A DNA stretch of 64,000 bases from assembly GCF_000172155.1 (NCBI RefSeq), contig NZ_ABIZ01000001.1, positions 62,001 to 126,000 on the forward strand, read 5' to 3'. Positions 18,400-26,294 of the stretch are shown piece by piece. A program made the translations under genes and the position numbers. The stretch is from Verrucomicrobium spinosum DSM 4136 = JCM 18804 (GTDB lineage Bacteria; Verrucomicrobiota; Verrucomicrobiia; Verrucomicrobiales; Verrucomicrobiaceae). The notes beneath the pieces were generated by a model that saw only the letters and a list, made by a program, of their open reading frames with translations, did not search any database and was not told where the DNA came from. How positions within the stretch are numbered: the first letter of the stretch is position 1; each line of letters begins with the position of its first letter.

Positions 18400-19599
18400 A
18401 TGAAACAACCACGGTTCCTCCTGGCCCTGCTACCGCTTGCCCTCCTCGCCGCACCTCTGCGTGCCCAGTCGCCTGCCGCTGACGCCGACGGCTTCGCGCC
18501 CCTGTTCAACGGCAAGGACCTGAGTGGATGGGTGCCGTGCAATGTGGCGGAGGACACCTTCCGCTGGGAGAACGGCATGGTCATCACCACCGGCCAGCCC
18601 ACGGGCTTCATGCGGACGGGCAAGGTGTACGAGAACTTCATCATCGAGCTGGAGTGGCGTCACCTCAAGGAGGCGGGAAACAGCGGGCTCTTCATCTGGG
18701 GTGAGGGGCTGCCCGCCCCTGGGGTGCCTTACGCCCGCGGCATCGAGGTGCAGATCCTCGACCTCGGCTATGAGAAAAACAAAGGAGCCAACGAGTGGTT
18801 CACCTCCCACGGAGACATCTTTCCCATCTGGGGCGCGACCATGACGCCCACCGGCCGCGTGGCCAAGACCGGCAAACGCAGCTTCCCAACCGAGAACCGC
18901 GTCAAACCCTCGCCCGAGTGGAATCACTACCGCGTGGAGTGCAAGGACGGTGAAATCAAGCTTTCCGTGAATGGCAAGGAAGTGACTGTGGGCAAGGACT
19001 GCTACCCGCGCAAAGGGTACATCTGCCTGGAGAGCGAAGGCAGCGAGGCCCACTTCCGCAATGTGCGCATCAAGGAGCTGCCCTCCTCCGGAGCCAAGCC
19101 GGAGCAGTCCGCCCGGCTCTACGAGGGCTTCAAGCAGCTCTTCGACGGCAAAGGTCTGGGAGGTTGGAAGGCTGAGGATGAGGTGAAGGCGGTGTGGTCT
19201 GCCAACGGGGCCACCTTCAAGGCCAAGGCAGGAGAAGCTTCCGTGGGCAAGACCCTCTGGACCGAGCGGGAGTTTGGCAACTTCACCCTGTGTGTGGACA
19301 GCAAGACACCCAAGTCTGGCACACCGTTGCCGCTGGGTGGGGTGCTGCTGCGTGGCCTGACGTCGGAGTCCCCGGAACTGAAAGCAGTGCTCCAACCGCT
19401 GTCCCAGGTGGAACTCAAGCCAGGGGCGTGGAATCGTTATTTCATCACGCTCCTAGGGGACCGGTTGACCGTGGAACTCAACGAAAAGACGGTGCTGGAC
19501 AACATCGTGGTGCCAGGTCTGGCCGCCAAGGGTTCCCTTGGTCTTCAGGCGGGGGCAGAAGGCAGCGAGTACGGCAATGTGTTCCTGAAGGAGTTGTAG
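18400..19599 (+). CDS. Secreted DUF1080 (3-keto-disaccharide hydrolase) protein, two domains
   Basis: 399 residues from the ATG at 18400, giving a clear signal peptide (MKQPRFLLALLPLALL...LRAQ). Two concanavalin-like DUF1080 domains follow. The first (about 38-235) starts with PLFNGKDLSGW and includes RHLKEAGNSGLFIWGEG, EVQILDLGYE and GYICLESEGSEAHFRNVRIKEL. The second (about 255-399) starts with QLFDGKGLGGWKAED and ends with GNVFLKEL. Some DUF1080 proteins hydrolyse 3-keto-glucosides, and the family is greatly expanded in Planctomycetes and Verrucomicrobia. The second domain is shorter and lacks the NSGLF block, so it may be a binding module. A strong terminator follows. Confidence 0.9.
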   Translation: MKQPRFLLALLPLALLAAPLRAQSPAADADGFAPLFNGKDLSGWVPCNVAEDTFRWENGMVITTGQPTGFMRTGKVYENFIIELEWRHLKEAGNSGLFIWGEGLPAPGVPYARGIEVQILDLGYEKNKGANEWFTSHGDIFPIWGATMTPTGRVAKTGKRSFPTENRVKPSPEWNHYRVECKDGEIKLSVNGKEVTVGKDCYPRKGYICLESEGSEAHFRNVRIKELPSSGAKPEQSARLYEGFKQLFDGKGLGGWKAEDEVKAVWSANGATFKAKAGEASVGKTLWTEREFGNFTLCVDSKTPKSGTPLPLGGVLLRGLTSESPELKAVLQPLSQVELKPGAWNRYFITLLGDRLTVELNEKTVLDNIVVPGLAAKGSLGLQAGAEGSEYGNVFLKEL

Positions 19600-19640
19600 G
19601 AGCCAGATTCCGCAGCATTCCCTCCCTCTCTTCTTCATTT

Positions 19641-19673
19641 ACCCACCGGATGCGCCGCTCCGGTGGGTTTTTT
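19641..19673 (+). terminator. Intrinsic terminator after the DUF1080 gene
   Basis: A nine-base arm CCCACCGGA (19642-19650) pairs perfectly with TCCGGTGGG (19659-19667) around an eight-base loop, and the 3' arm runs directly into six T residues. It lies 42 bases past the stop codon in the right orientation. Confidence 0.9.
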
Positions 19674-19866
19674 GCTTTTCAAGTGTGTAGAGAAGGAGTT
19701 GATTGCTGACCGTTCGTTGACGGAAGGCGATTTCGTGTCCTTGTGGCACATGGTTTTCGCCCTGAATTGCTCAACTCCACCGCTTTGCCCTCACCGTGTC
19801 TCTGCTTGATTGTCCAGGATTTTCTGGTAGTTAGGGCCTCTAGGTCAATGCCGTCCGAATGCCTTG

Positions 19867-22401
19867 ATGCAACGACTCCTTAAGTTTTCATGCCACCAAT
19901 GCGGCGCCAAACTGGCTGTCCCGCTCCAGATGGCAGGCTTGAGTGACAACTGTCCCAAATGCGGGGCGGTGGTGACCTCGCCGTCCCTCCCGGTGCAGGC
20001 ACCCCCTGGCCAGGCCCAGGCCGTGCCATCCCCTGCGAGCCCCCCTGCCGCTGCCGCAGAATGGAGCGCTGAACAGCTGGCCGATGCCCTGCGGCCCAAG
20101 GCAGCGAAGACGCCCAAGGCTCCGGCCGTCGGGGTTGAGAAAGCCCCCGAACGACCGCTGCCTGCCCCTGCCTTGCCGGATCCGGTGCCTTCAGCAGCGT
20201 TGGAAGTGCCCCACGTTGGGCCGCCCCCGGTGGCTGCCGAGAATGGGGCTGCACCAGAGATTGTCCAGGCCACCCCGGCAGCCACACTCGCCACCGTTGC
20301 GGCTGAGCTCGCTCCCGTGAGCGCTCCTCAGGGGGCTCCTGCGACCATATCTGCTTCAGCACCTGAAGTTCCGGCTCCGCACCAGGAGTCTGCCACCGCC
20401 GCGTCACCAGAGATCGGGTCTCAGGTCCCCGTAGAAGCGCCTCCCGCCAAGCAGGACCCCGACCTTTTTGGTGCGGGTTTCACATTCCCTCCCGCTCCGC
20501 AAATCAAGGGCCTCAATCCTGAGCCGTCTCCGCCGATCCCGGCTGAGTCGGACCTGAAACCTGCTGCCCCGGCCACCGCCTCCCGACCCGCCACGGCGAG
20601 GTCACAAGAAGGGCGGATGCGCTCCAAGTTGCAGTCCATTTCCGGGGCGGCCGACGAACCCGCAGCGGGTGAGCCGGAGAGCAAACGCAAACCCGCGGCA
20701 GCGGTCGCCTCTAAAAAAGGGACAAAACCTTCTGCTTCAGTCGCCGCCGCACCTCCCCCAGCTGAGGTCGTGATGGCCCCGGTAGCGAGTGCGCTGGTGC
20801 CGGAAACACTCCCAGACGAAGAGACCGCAGAAGCGGCTGCCCAGCCGGGCATGGGAGAAATACTTGCAACGGGGGCTTCCCTCGGAGGGCCGGTGAACCT
20901 GCCGGGTCAAGAAACGCGCCCCTGGCTGCATGTTCCGTTGGTGATGGTCGGTAGCTCGCCCCGTCGCGAACGTCGGCTGCGGCTAAATCGGATCGCGATG
21001 ATCGGGGTGGTCAGTTTCCTCCTCGTGGATCTGCTTCTTCTGCTCTGGTTCTGCCGGAAACCCATCGCCTCCTGGTTAAGCGGCCCTGCCCAAGCGACTG
21101 TCTCGCCGCAGCCCGACTCCCGGTCCGAGGCCAGAACGGGGCTCGGGGGGACCAATGCCGCACCGTCTTCGAGCCCTGCGGCGGTGGTGGAGTCGCCTTC
21201 TGTCCCGCCGGATCTGGCACCCTCAACGCACAATCCGGCTACGGCGGTGCCAGAGGCCGCCGCCAAGCCTGTAGCGGAAGAGGCTCCGGTGCCAATGGCA
21301 ATTCCCGTGACCGACTTCCCAGGTGAGCCTAATCAGGCGAGTGCCACGGTCCCACCGCTGGTGCCCACCGCCGCCCCAGTCCCTGCCCCCGCGCCGGATG
21401 CGATGCCCGCCCCAGCTCCACCTTCCGTGGCCGCTTTGGCGGCGATGCCAGGTGACCTCCCGGCTCCCGGATCGGAGACTGCGGCAGCCTCATTGCCCGC
21501 GCCAGCTTCCACCCCGGAGGCGCCCACCACCATGACACTGGCCAACAGCCCGCCGCCCATTTCGCCTCCGCAGCCAGGCGAGCTGCCCACGGCTGCTGGC
21601 GCGATGCCGGAACCGTCCCTGGCTCCCGGGGAGGTGCCCTATGGCGGCCTGCCGCCCCCTCCGCCTGACATGGCCCTGCCCAACGGGCCCATCCCCGATA
21701 TGTCGGGTCCCGCCGTGACTCTGGTTACCACCCCCGTCGCCAGCGTGAGGGTGAGCAAGCTGCCCAAGGAGGCTCAAACGGCGGTCGATGTGCTTAAAAA
21801 ATTCCTGGAGGCCCCTACTTGGCGCGACCGTCTGACCCTGGTCCAGAAGGCTGATACACTCCGCGCCGCGCTCGATAAGAATCCGGAGCAGTTCGCAGAC
21901 GGGCCCATCCGGGTGGGGCAGATCGACTTCGTGGATCGTTATGTGAACAAGAATGGGGTGCCGCCCTATTGTATGTTTGAACTGAGCGGCGGCTCTTTGG
22001 AGCACCCGGTGCTCACCCTCGTGGAACAATCCACCAAGACCGGCATACGGGTGGACTGGGAGGCCTTTATGGACTTCAAGGAGGACTTGATGCTCAAGTT
22101 CCTGGAGACCAAGGGGGCACCCAACGCAAAGTTCCGCGTGATGCTCCGCAGGAAACACTACTTCGACAAAGACGTGCCCGAGGTGACTTCCAAGGATGCC
22201 TTTGAGGTGAAACAGCCCCACGGCCATTTTCAGGGACACATCTTTGTGCCAAAGAAGTCAGCTCTCGCCCAGCAGCTGGCCAATCAGCTTGGCTGGGGCA
22301 TGGACATGCCCGTCATTGCCGAGCTCGGCTGGAAGACCGATGGCAAGAACCACTGGGTGGAAATGACCGCCATCACCAGCTACGGCTGGCGCGGACCGTA
22401 G
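19867..22401 (+). CDS. Zinc-ribbon, Pro/Ala-rich, single-pass membrane protein of unknown function
   Basis: 844 residues from the ATG at 19867; a TTG directly before it is a possible start. The N terminus is a zinc ribbon with CHQC and CPKC. About 330 residues of Pro/Ala/Glu-rich, probably disordered sequence follow. One transmembrane helix (about 375-400, IAMIGVVSFLLVDLLLLLW) is followed by another 220 residues of Pro/Ala-rich sequence. A folded C-terminal domain (about 620-844) contains KLPKEAQTAVDVLKKFLEAP and YFDKDVPEVTSKDAF. The topology suggests a cytoplasmic zinc ribbon tethered by long flexible arms to an extracytoplasmic domain. I do not recognise the C-terminal domain. Very high Pro/Ala content drives a strong GC bias here. 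Confidence 0.75.
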   Translation: MQRLLKFSCHQCGAKLAVPLQMAGLSDNCPKCGAVVTSPSLPVQAPPGQAQAVPSPASPPAAAAEWSAEQLADALRPKAAKTPKAPAVGVEKAPERPLPAPALPDPVPSAALEVPHVGPPPVAAENGAAPEIVQATPAATLATVAAELAPVSAPQGAPATISASAPEVPAPHQESATAASPEIGSQVPVEAPPAKQDPDLFGAGFTFPPAPQIKGLNPEPSPPIPAESDLKPAAPATASRPATARSQEGRMRSKLQSISGAADEPAAGEPESKRKPAAAVASKKGTKPSASVAAAPPPAEVVMAPVASALVPETLPDEETAEAAAQPGMGEILATGASLGGPVNLPGQETRPWLHVPLVMVGSSPRRERRLRLNRIAMIGVVSFLLVDLLLLLWFCRKPIASWLSGPAQATVSPQPDSRSEARTGLGGTNAAPSSSPAAVVESPSVPPDLAPSTHNPATAVPEAAAKPVAEEAPVPMAIPVTDFPGEPNQASATVPPLVPTAAPVPAPAPDAMPAPAPPSVAALAAMPGDLPAPGSETAAASLPAPASTPEAPTTMTLANSPPPISPPQPGELPTAAGAMPEPSLAPGEVPYGGLPPPPPDMALPNGPIPDMSGPAVTLVTTPVASVRVSKLPKEAQTAVDVLKKFLEAPTWRDRLTLVQKADTLRAALDKNPEQFADGPIRVGQIDFVDRYVNKNGVPPYCMFELSGGSLEHPVLTLVEQSTKTGIRVDWEAFMDFKEDLMLKFLETKGAPNAKFRVMLRRKHYFDKDVPEVTSKDAFEVKQPHGHFQGHIFVPKKSALAQQLANQLGWGMDMPVIAELGWKTDGKNHWVEMTAITSYGWRGP

Positions 22402-22471
22402 CCAATGCGGACTGGGGGAAGGCGGGAATCGGCTGCTCCGTACTCAGGTCTTATCCCTTGCCCCTCTCCCC

Positions 22472-23713
22472 CTACTGCGTACTGCTCTGGAACCACTCGC
22501 GTTCGCCGCGGAGGATGGAGATGACTTCTCCTGCCAGATAAAGGGAGCCGGTGACCAGCACACGTTCCGCGTTGTGGCGGGCTTTGGCGAGGGCGTCCTC
22601 GATGGTTTCGTGAACGCTGCAATTCACGGCACTGGCATAGAGGTCGGCCAGTTCCTTGCGCAGATCTTCCGGGGCCATGGCCCGGGGGCTGTCGAAGCGG
22701 GTGAAGTGCCAGTGGGAGGCAATGGGCTGGAGGGAGCGCATGACGGCCTTGGCGTCTTTGTTTGACACCGCGCCGAAGACGACGCTGGCTTTCTCGCCGG
22801 GAAAGGCCTGGTGCCAGGTGCGCACGAGGGTTTCAGCCGCGTCAGGGTTGTGAGCTCCGTCGATGATCAGACGGTCCTGCTCTTCGCGTTGGAAGCGGGC
22901 GGGCCATTCCACCGTCTTCAGGCCCACGCGCAGCACGGGCTCGCTGGCGCGGAAGCCGGCGGCTTTGAATGCGGCCACGGCCAGGGTGGCATTCCAGAGT
23001 TGATGCTGGCCAAAAAGACCGAGCTGATAACCCCGCAGCGGGGTGGTCACGATGGAGAGAGGCGCTCCGCGCTCGCGTGCGGTGTCGGAGAGCACCTGCA
23101 TCACTTCAGGGGCTTGCTTGAGCGTGATGACAGGCACCCCCGGCTTGATGATGCCGGCTTTCTCCGTGGCGATCTCCCGCAGGGTCGCGCCCAGATGTTG
23201 CTGGTGGTCCAGGCTGATGCTCGTGATCACACAGGCGGCAGGGAGGACGGTATTGGTGGCGTCCAGGCGCCCTCCCATGCCGGTCTCCAGCACCACCCAC
23301 TCCAGCTCCTGCTTGCGGAACCAGTCCAAGGCCAGGGCGAAGGTGAGTTCGAAAAAGGTGGGATGAGGGTCCCAGCCCTCCACTCGCTTCCTGAGGGCGT
23401 CCACCTCCTTGACGATCTCCTGGGAGGTGATGGTGCGCTCGGCATCCCGGATCCGCTCGCGAAAGTGGATGAGGTGGGGAGACGTGAAGAGCCCGGCATT
23501 GACCTCGGCTGCCTTCAGGAGGCTGTGCAGAAACGCACAGACACTCCCCTTGCCGTTGGTGCCCGCCACGTGGAGAAACTTCTGCCCGCCCATGGGCAGC
23601 TTCATGTCGTCCAGAAGCTTGCGCGTGTTTTCCAGCCCCAGCTTGATCCCAAACAGCTGGGTGCCGTAGAGCCAGTCGAGGGCCAGTCGTTCCTGTTGGG
23701 CTTGTTGCAGCAC
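22472..23713 (-). CDS. folC: Bifunctional folylpolyglutamate synthase / dihydrofolate synthase
   Basis: 413 residues from a GTG start at 23713 (read as MLQQAQQERLALDWLYG). The ATP-binding P-loop is HVAGTNGKGSVCAF. Further Mur-ligase-family blocks are TSPHLIHFRERI, LETGMGGRLDATN, SISLDHQQHLG, KAGIIKPGVP and IDGAHNPDAAE. FolC adds glutamate to dihydropteroate and then to folates in the cytoplasm. Length matches the family (about 420). It stands alone; accD, its frequent partner, is not next to it. The GTG start is supported by the usual family N terminus. Confidence 0.95.
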   Translation of the reverse strand: MLQQAQQERLALDWLYGTQLFGIKLGLENTRKLLDDMKLPMGGQKFLHVAGTNGKGSVCAFLHSLLKAAEVNAGLFTSPHLIHFRERIRDAERTITSQEIVKEVDALRKRVEGWDPHPTFFELTFALALDWFRKQELEWVVLETGMGGRLDATNTVLPAACVITSISLDHQQHLGATLREIATEKAGIIKPGVPVITLKQAPEVMQVLSDTARERGAPLSIVTTPLRGYQLGLFGQHQLWNATLAVAAFKAAGFRASEPVLRVGLKTVEWPARFQREEQDRLIIDGAHNPDAAETLVRTWHQAFPGEKASVVFGAVSNKDAKAVMRSLQPIASHWHFTRFDSPRAMAPEDLRKELADLYASAVNCSVHETIEDALAKARHNAERVLVTGSLYLAGEVISILRGEREWFQSSTQ

Positions 23714-23953
23714 AGTCGAATCCTAGCAGCTAAGGGGCAGGAGTCATCCCGGAATTGGGTGCTTATGGTAATTTAACGCTGGTTTGACCATGGCCTATCG
23801 CGATCCGAAGGGAGTTTGTTCGAGATACCTCTGAGATCGGGCTTGCGCTGACCGGCGTGTTTGGCGCAGACTTTTTCACATTAGAGGCCGGTTGTTCACA
23901 CTTCCTGTGCATCTGAGCCCTGCCGCCAACCTTCAGGCACCCCCCCTTTGCCA

Positions 23954-24380
23954 ATGAATGGAGCTAAAAAGTTTTTCCTGTTGCTCGTGGTCCCGGCTCT
24001 TTCCGGGCTGTCTGGGCTGATGGCACGTGAGCCAGCGAACCAGAAGGAGGTGGCGGCGGCTATCGAGGCGTTTCGGAGAATGGATGAGTGGGACATCCAG
24101 ACCTTTCGGATTCCGGTCGGTTACTCGCTCTCTTTGGATGAGGCGGTTCCTGCCTCCGCGACTGCGAGGAGCAAAGTGGCTTTGGAAGAACAAGTGGGTC
24201 TCGAAAAACCTGGGCGCGGCAGACTCCAAGCCAGCGCAGTCCATCTTTACTTCGACCACTGTTGCAAGCGGCATTCCCCGACTGCTGCTCTTGCGCAAGG
24301 TTTCAGACGACCCCACGCCTGAAAGGGACATCATACAGGCAGTGTTTGTTCGGGTGATCCGGTATGATGTGTATCCTTGA
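23954..24380 (+). pseudogene. Small exported protein gene with probable frameshift
   Basis: The frame starting at the ATG at 23954 gives a signal peptide (MNGAKKFFLLLVVPALSGL) and a plausible soluble stretch (NQKEVAAAIEAFRRMDEW), but after about residue 75 it degenerates and stops at 24322. A frame shifted by one base takes over with protein-like sequence (WLWKNKWVSKNLGAADSKP, then VFVRVIRYDVYP) and ends at 24380. The switch lies between about 24150 and 24190. The two halves together would make a protein of about 140 residues. Either this is a recently broken gene, a sequencing error, or two overlapping frames read by programmed shifting. I do not recognise the family. Confidence 0.5.
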
Positions 24381-24803
24381 AATTGACAGGTTGCTGGAAG
24401 TTCGCCAACGTTGGGCTTGTGGTCGCATCCTCTTCGAGGAAAAAGGAAGCACGAGTGTCTGAGGGCGACGTGAGGAGGGCAGGCGGGCGGAGATGAGGGG
24501 AAGTGGGAGGTGGATCCGGCAGTCGAAAGCGGCGTCGAGCCGCACGCACTCCAAGACGCTTCGCGACATTTGCTCGTGCTGGAGCGAGGGTCGCTCAATC
24601 AAGGCATGGCTGATTGACGCGCCAGCGTCTTGGAGTGCTGGTGGCTTGACACCGCTTTTGGCGGCTCTTGTGATTTCCTGCAATCCAAGGAAGTCGGCAG
24701 GGGTGATGACGACCTCTTCCATTCAACCTGCCCAACGCACGCAGCCTCACCGCGAGGGTCGCGCCCGGTTCCCATGCGCAATTTCCAGCCCGGTGTCCTG
24801 ACC
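24381..24803. repeat. Gene-free gap with inverted pair of a dispersed repeat
   Basis: No credible gene is seen. A forward copy of a roughly 41-base repeat occupies 24525-24565 (from GAAAGCGGCGTCGAGC to CCAAGACGCTTCGCG). A longer reverse copy occupies 24619-24679 (containing CTTGGAGTGCTGGTGGC and TGACACCGCTTTTGGC). They face each other across about 53 bases and could fold into a large hairpin. The same family occurs at 8421-8625. Confidence 0.7.
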
Positions 24804-25232
24804 TCAATGCGGGGCCAGCCACGTGAAGGGCGGCCAGGGGAGGTTGCGCACCACGCCGAAGCCGAGGATGATCACTACAGTGGCGATGGCCATGAACCGG
24901 GAGGGGCCTTTGAGGGGCGGGGGAGTGGGGTGGTTCAGCATCCAGCGCCCGAGGCCGCGGAGGAAGAGGAAGCCGAGAACGGGCAGGCCCACCATGGCAA
25001 GGATGTTCTTGCGTGCTGCTTCCTCGAACCGCAGGTGGAGCAGGGCATGCAGGCAACGGGTGGCACCGCAGCCGGAGCAATGCCAGCCGGTCAGGCGGTG
25101 GAACATGCACTGCGGATAGAGCCCGTTGTCCTCCGGGGGATGTTGATAAAGCACGAATGCACCCATGAGCATGGCCATCAGCAGTGCGCTGCCAAGGGCG
25201 ATCCGGGACGCCGTGCTCGGGCTTCTTTTCAT
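24804..25232 (-). CDS. DUF2752 membrane protein
   Basis: 142 residues from the ATG at 25232 (MKRSPSTASRIALG); the open frame extends upstream, but only this start places a first membrane helix near the N terminus. The DUF2752 signature is visible as YPQCMFHRLTGWHCSGCGATR followed by LHALLHLRFEEA; its core is TGWHCSGCGATR. Three hydrophobic segments are predicted (about 8-26, 78-95 and 108-126). The function of the family is not established. It is transcribed with the GYF_2/dispanin-like gene directly upstream (23-base gap). Confidence 0.85.
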   Translation of the reverse strand: MKRSPSTASRIALGSALLMAMLMGAFVLYQHPPEDNGLYPQCMFHRLTGWHCSGCGATRCLHALLHLRFEEAARKNILAMVGLPVLGFLFLRGLGRWMLNHPTPPPLKGPSRFMAIATVVIILGFGVVRNLPWPPFTWLAPH

Positions 25233-25255
25233 GGGCAAGGCAGGATACAGAGCCC

Positions 25256-25744
25256 TTAGATCCGGAACCAGTCGGGACGATAGAAGGAGTACCAGATGAC
25301 AAACGCGTAGTTGATCACGGAGAGCACCACGCACATCCAGCACCAGAAGCGGGCTTTCTGGGAAGATCGCCTGGCTCCGGTGACGTCGCCGACAACCATC
25401 TTCTTGTCCACCTGGGCAGCATACACCACGGCCGGAATGCCAAAGAGGGGGCAGCAGAACAAGAGAAGCACGATGGACTGCCAGAGGTAGGTGGGCACCT
25501 CCTCAAAGGTGGGCGGCGGGTAGCCATGCGAGGCCTGGGCTCCGGGTGGTGAGATGCCCAGAGGCGGCGGCGGGACGCTGGCAGAGCCAAAGAGCCCGGG
25601 CAAGGAGCCGGCCTGGACCCACTGGGGCATGCCTTCTTTCCAAACGAGGTCATCGACGTGCAGCTGGTCCTTGCCCACCATGGCGCGCAACTCCTCCAGG
25701 GTGAAGGGGCCCGACTGCCTGCCATCTTTGCCGACGTAGTACAT
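25256..25744 (-). CDS. GYF_2 domain plus CD225/dispanin-like membrane protein
   Basis: 162 residues. Residues 1-55 form a GYF_2-type domain (MYYVGKDGRQSGPFTLEEL, then LVWKEGMPQWVQA). A Pro-rich linker (about 57-80) follows. The rest is a CD225/dispanin-type membrane domain with LLFCCPLFGIPAVVYAAQVD and GARRSSQKARFWCW, two hydrophobic stretches typical of interferon-induced-transmembrane-protein relatives. Bacterial members have no settled function; GYF domains bind proline-rich peptides. It is divergent from the second GYF_2 gene with 97 bases between starts. Confidence 0.85.
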   Translation of the reverse strand: MYYVGKDGRQSGPFTLEELRAMVGKDQLHVDDLVWKEGMPQWVQAGSLPGLFGSASVPPPPLGISPPGAQASHGYPPPTFEEVPTYLWQSIVLLLFCCPLFGIPAVVYAAQVDKKMVVGDVTGARRSSQKARFWCWMCVVLSVINYAFVIWYSFYRPDWFRI

Positions 25745-25841
25745 GCCCCCTAGTCAGCCGCGAGGTCCCCGGTTGTCCAGTTGAAAACTCACCGCTTTAC
25801 ATTGCAGATATTTATTCCAAATAACCGCCAAAACTTCCCCC

Positions 25842-26288
25842 ATGAATTACACCATTCAGCGCCAGAACGAGTCGTACGGCCCTTATCCCCTGGAGGAGGT
25901 GCGCCGCCTGTTCACGGCCGGATCGTTGCACCCCACGGACCTGGCCTGGCCGGAGGGATCGCAAACACCCGTCACCGTCGGCAGCCTGCTCCAGTCGGCT
26001 CAGGGGGATCACACGGGCGGGGTGATTCCGTACAAGAACCCGCAGGCCCTCACCGCCTACTATCTGGCAGTGGCCTCCTTGATCCCCTGCATCGGCATCC
26101 TCACGGGGATCCCAGCGCTTGTCTTGGGGATCAAGGGGCTGAAGCGAGCCAAACGTGAGCCGTGGATTCGCGGGAAAGCCCACGCCTGGATTGGCATCAT
26201 CGTAGGCGGTGGGCTGGCGCTCGTCTGGTTGATCGGTCTGGGGGCGTTCATTGTCTCCATCGTGCTGGCGAAGCCGGCAGGCATGTAA
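25842..26288 (+). CDS. GYF_2 domain plus DUF4190-type membrane protein
   Basis: 148 residues. The N-terminal 52 residues are a GYF_2-type domain (MNYTIQRQNESYGPYPLEEV, then LAWPEGSQTPVTVG). The C-terminal half has two transmembrane segments with SLIPCIGILTGIPALVLGIKGLKRA and AWIGIIVGGGLALVWLIGLG; the pattern LGIKGL followed by GKAHAWIGII is typical of DUF4190. It shares domain architecture with its divergent neighbour but has a different membrane domain. The function is unknown. The stop lies six bases from the stop of the convergent PEP-CTERM gene. Confidence 0.85.
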   Translation: MNYTIQRQNESYGPYPLEEVRRLFTAGSLHPTDLAWPEGSQTPVTVGSLLQSAQGDHTGGVIPYKNPQALTAYYLAVASLIPCIGILTGIPALVLGIKGLKRAKREPWIRGKAHAWIGIIVGGGLALVWLIGLGAFIVSIVLAKPAGM

Positions 26289-26294
26289 CGGGTA

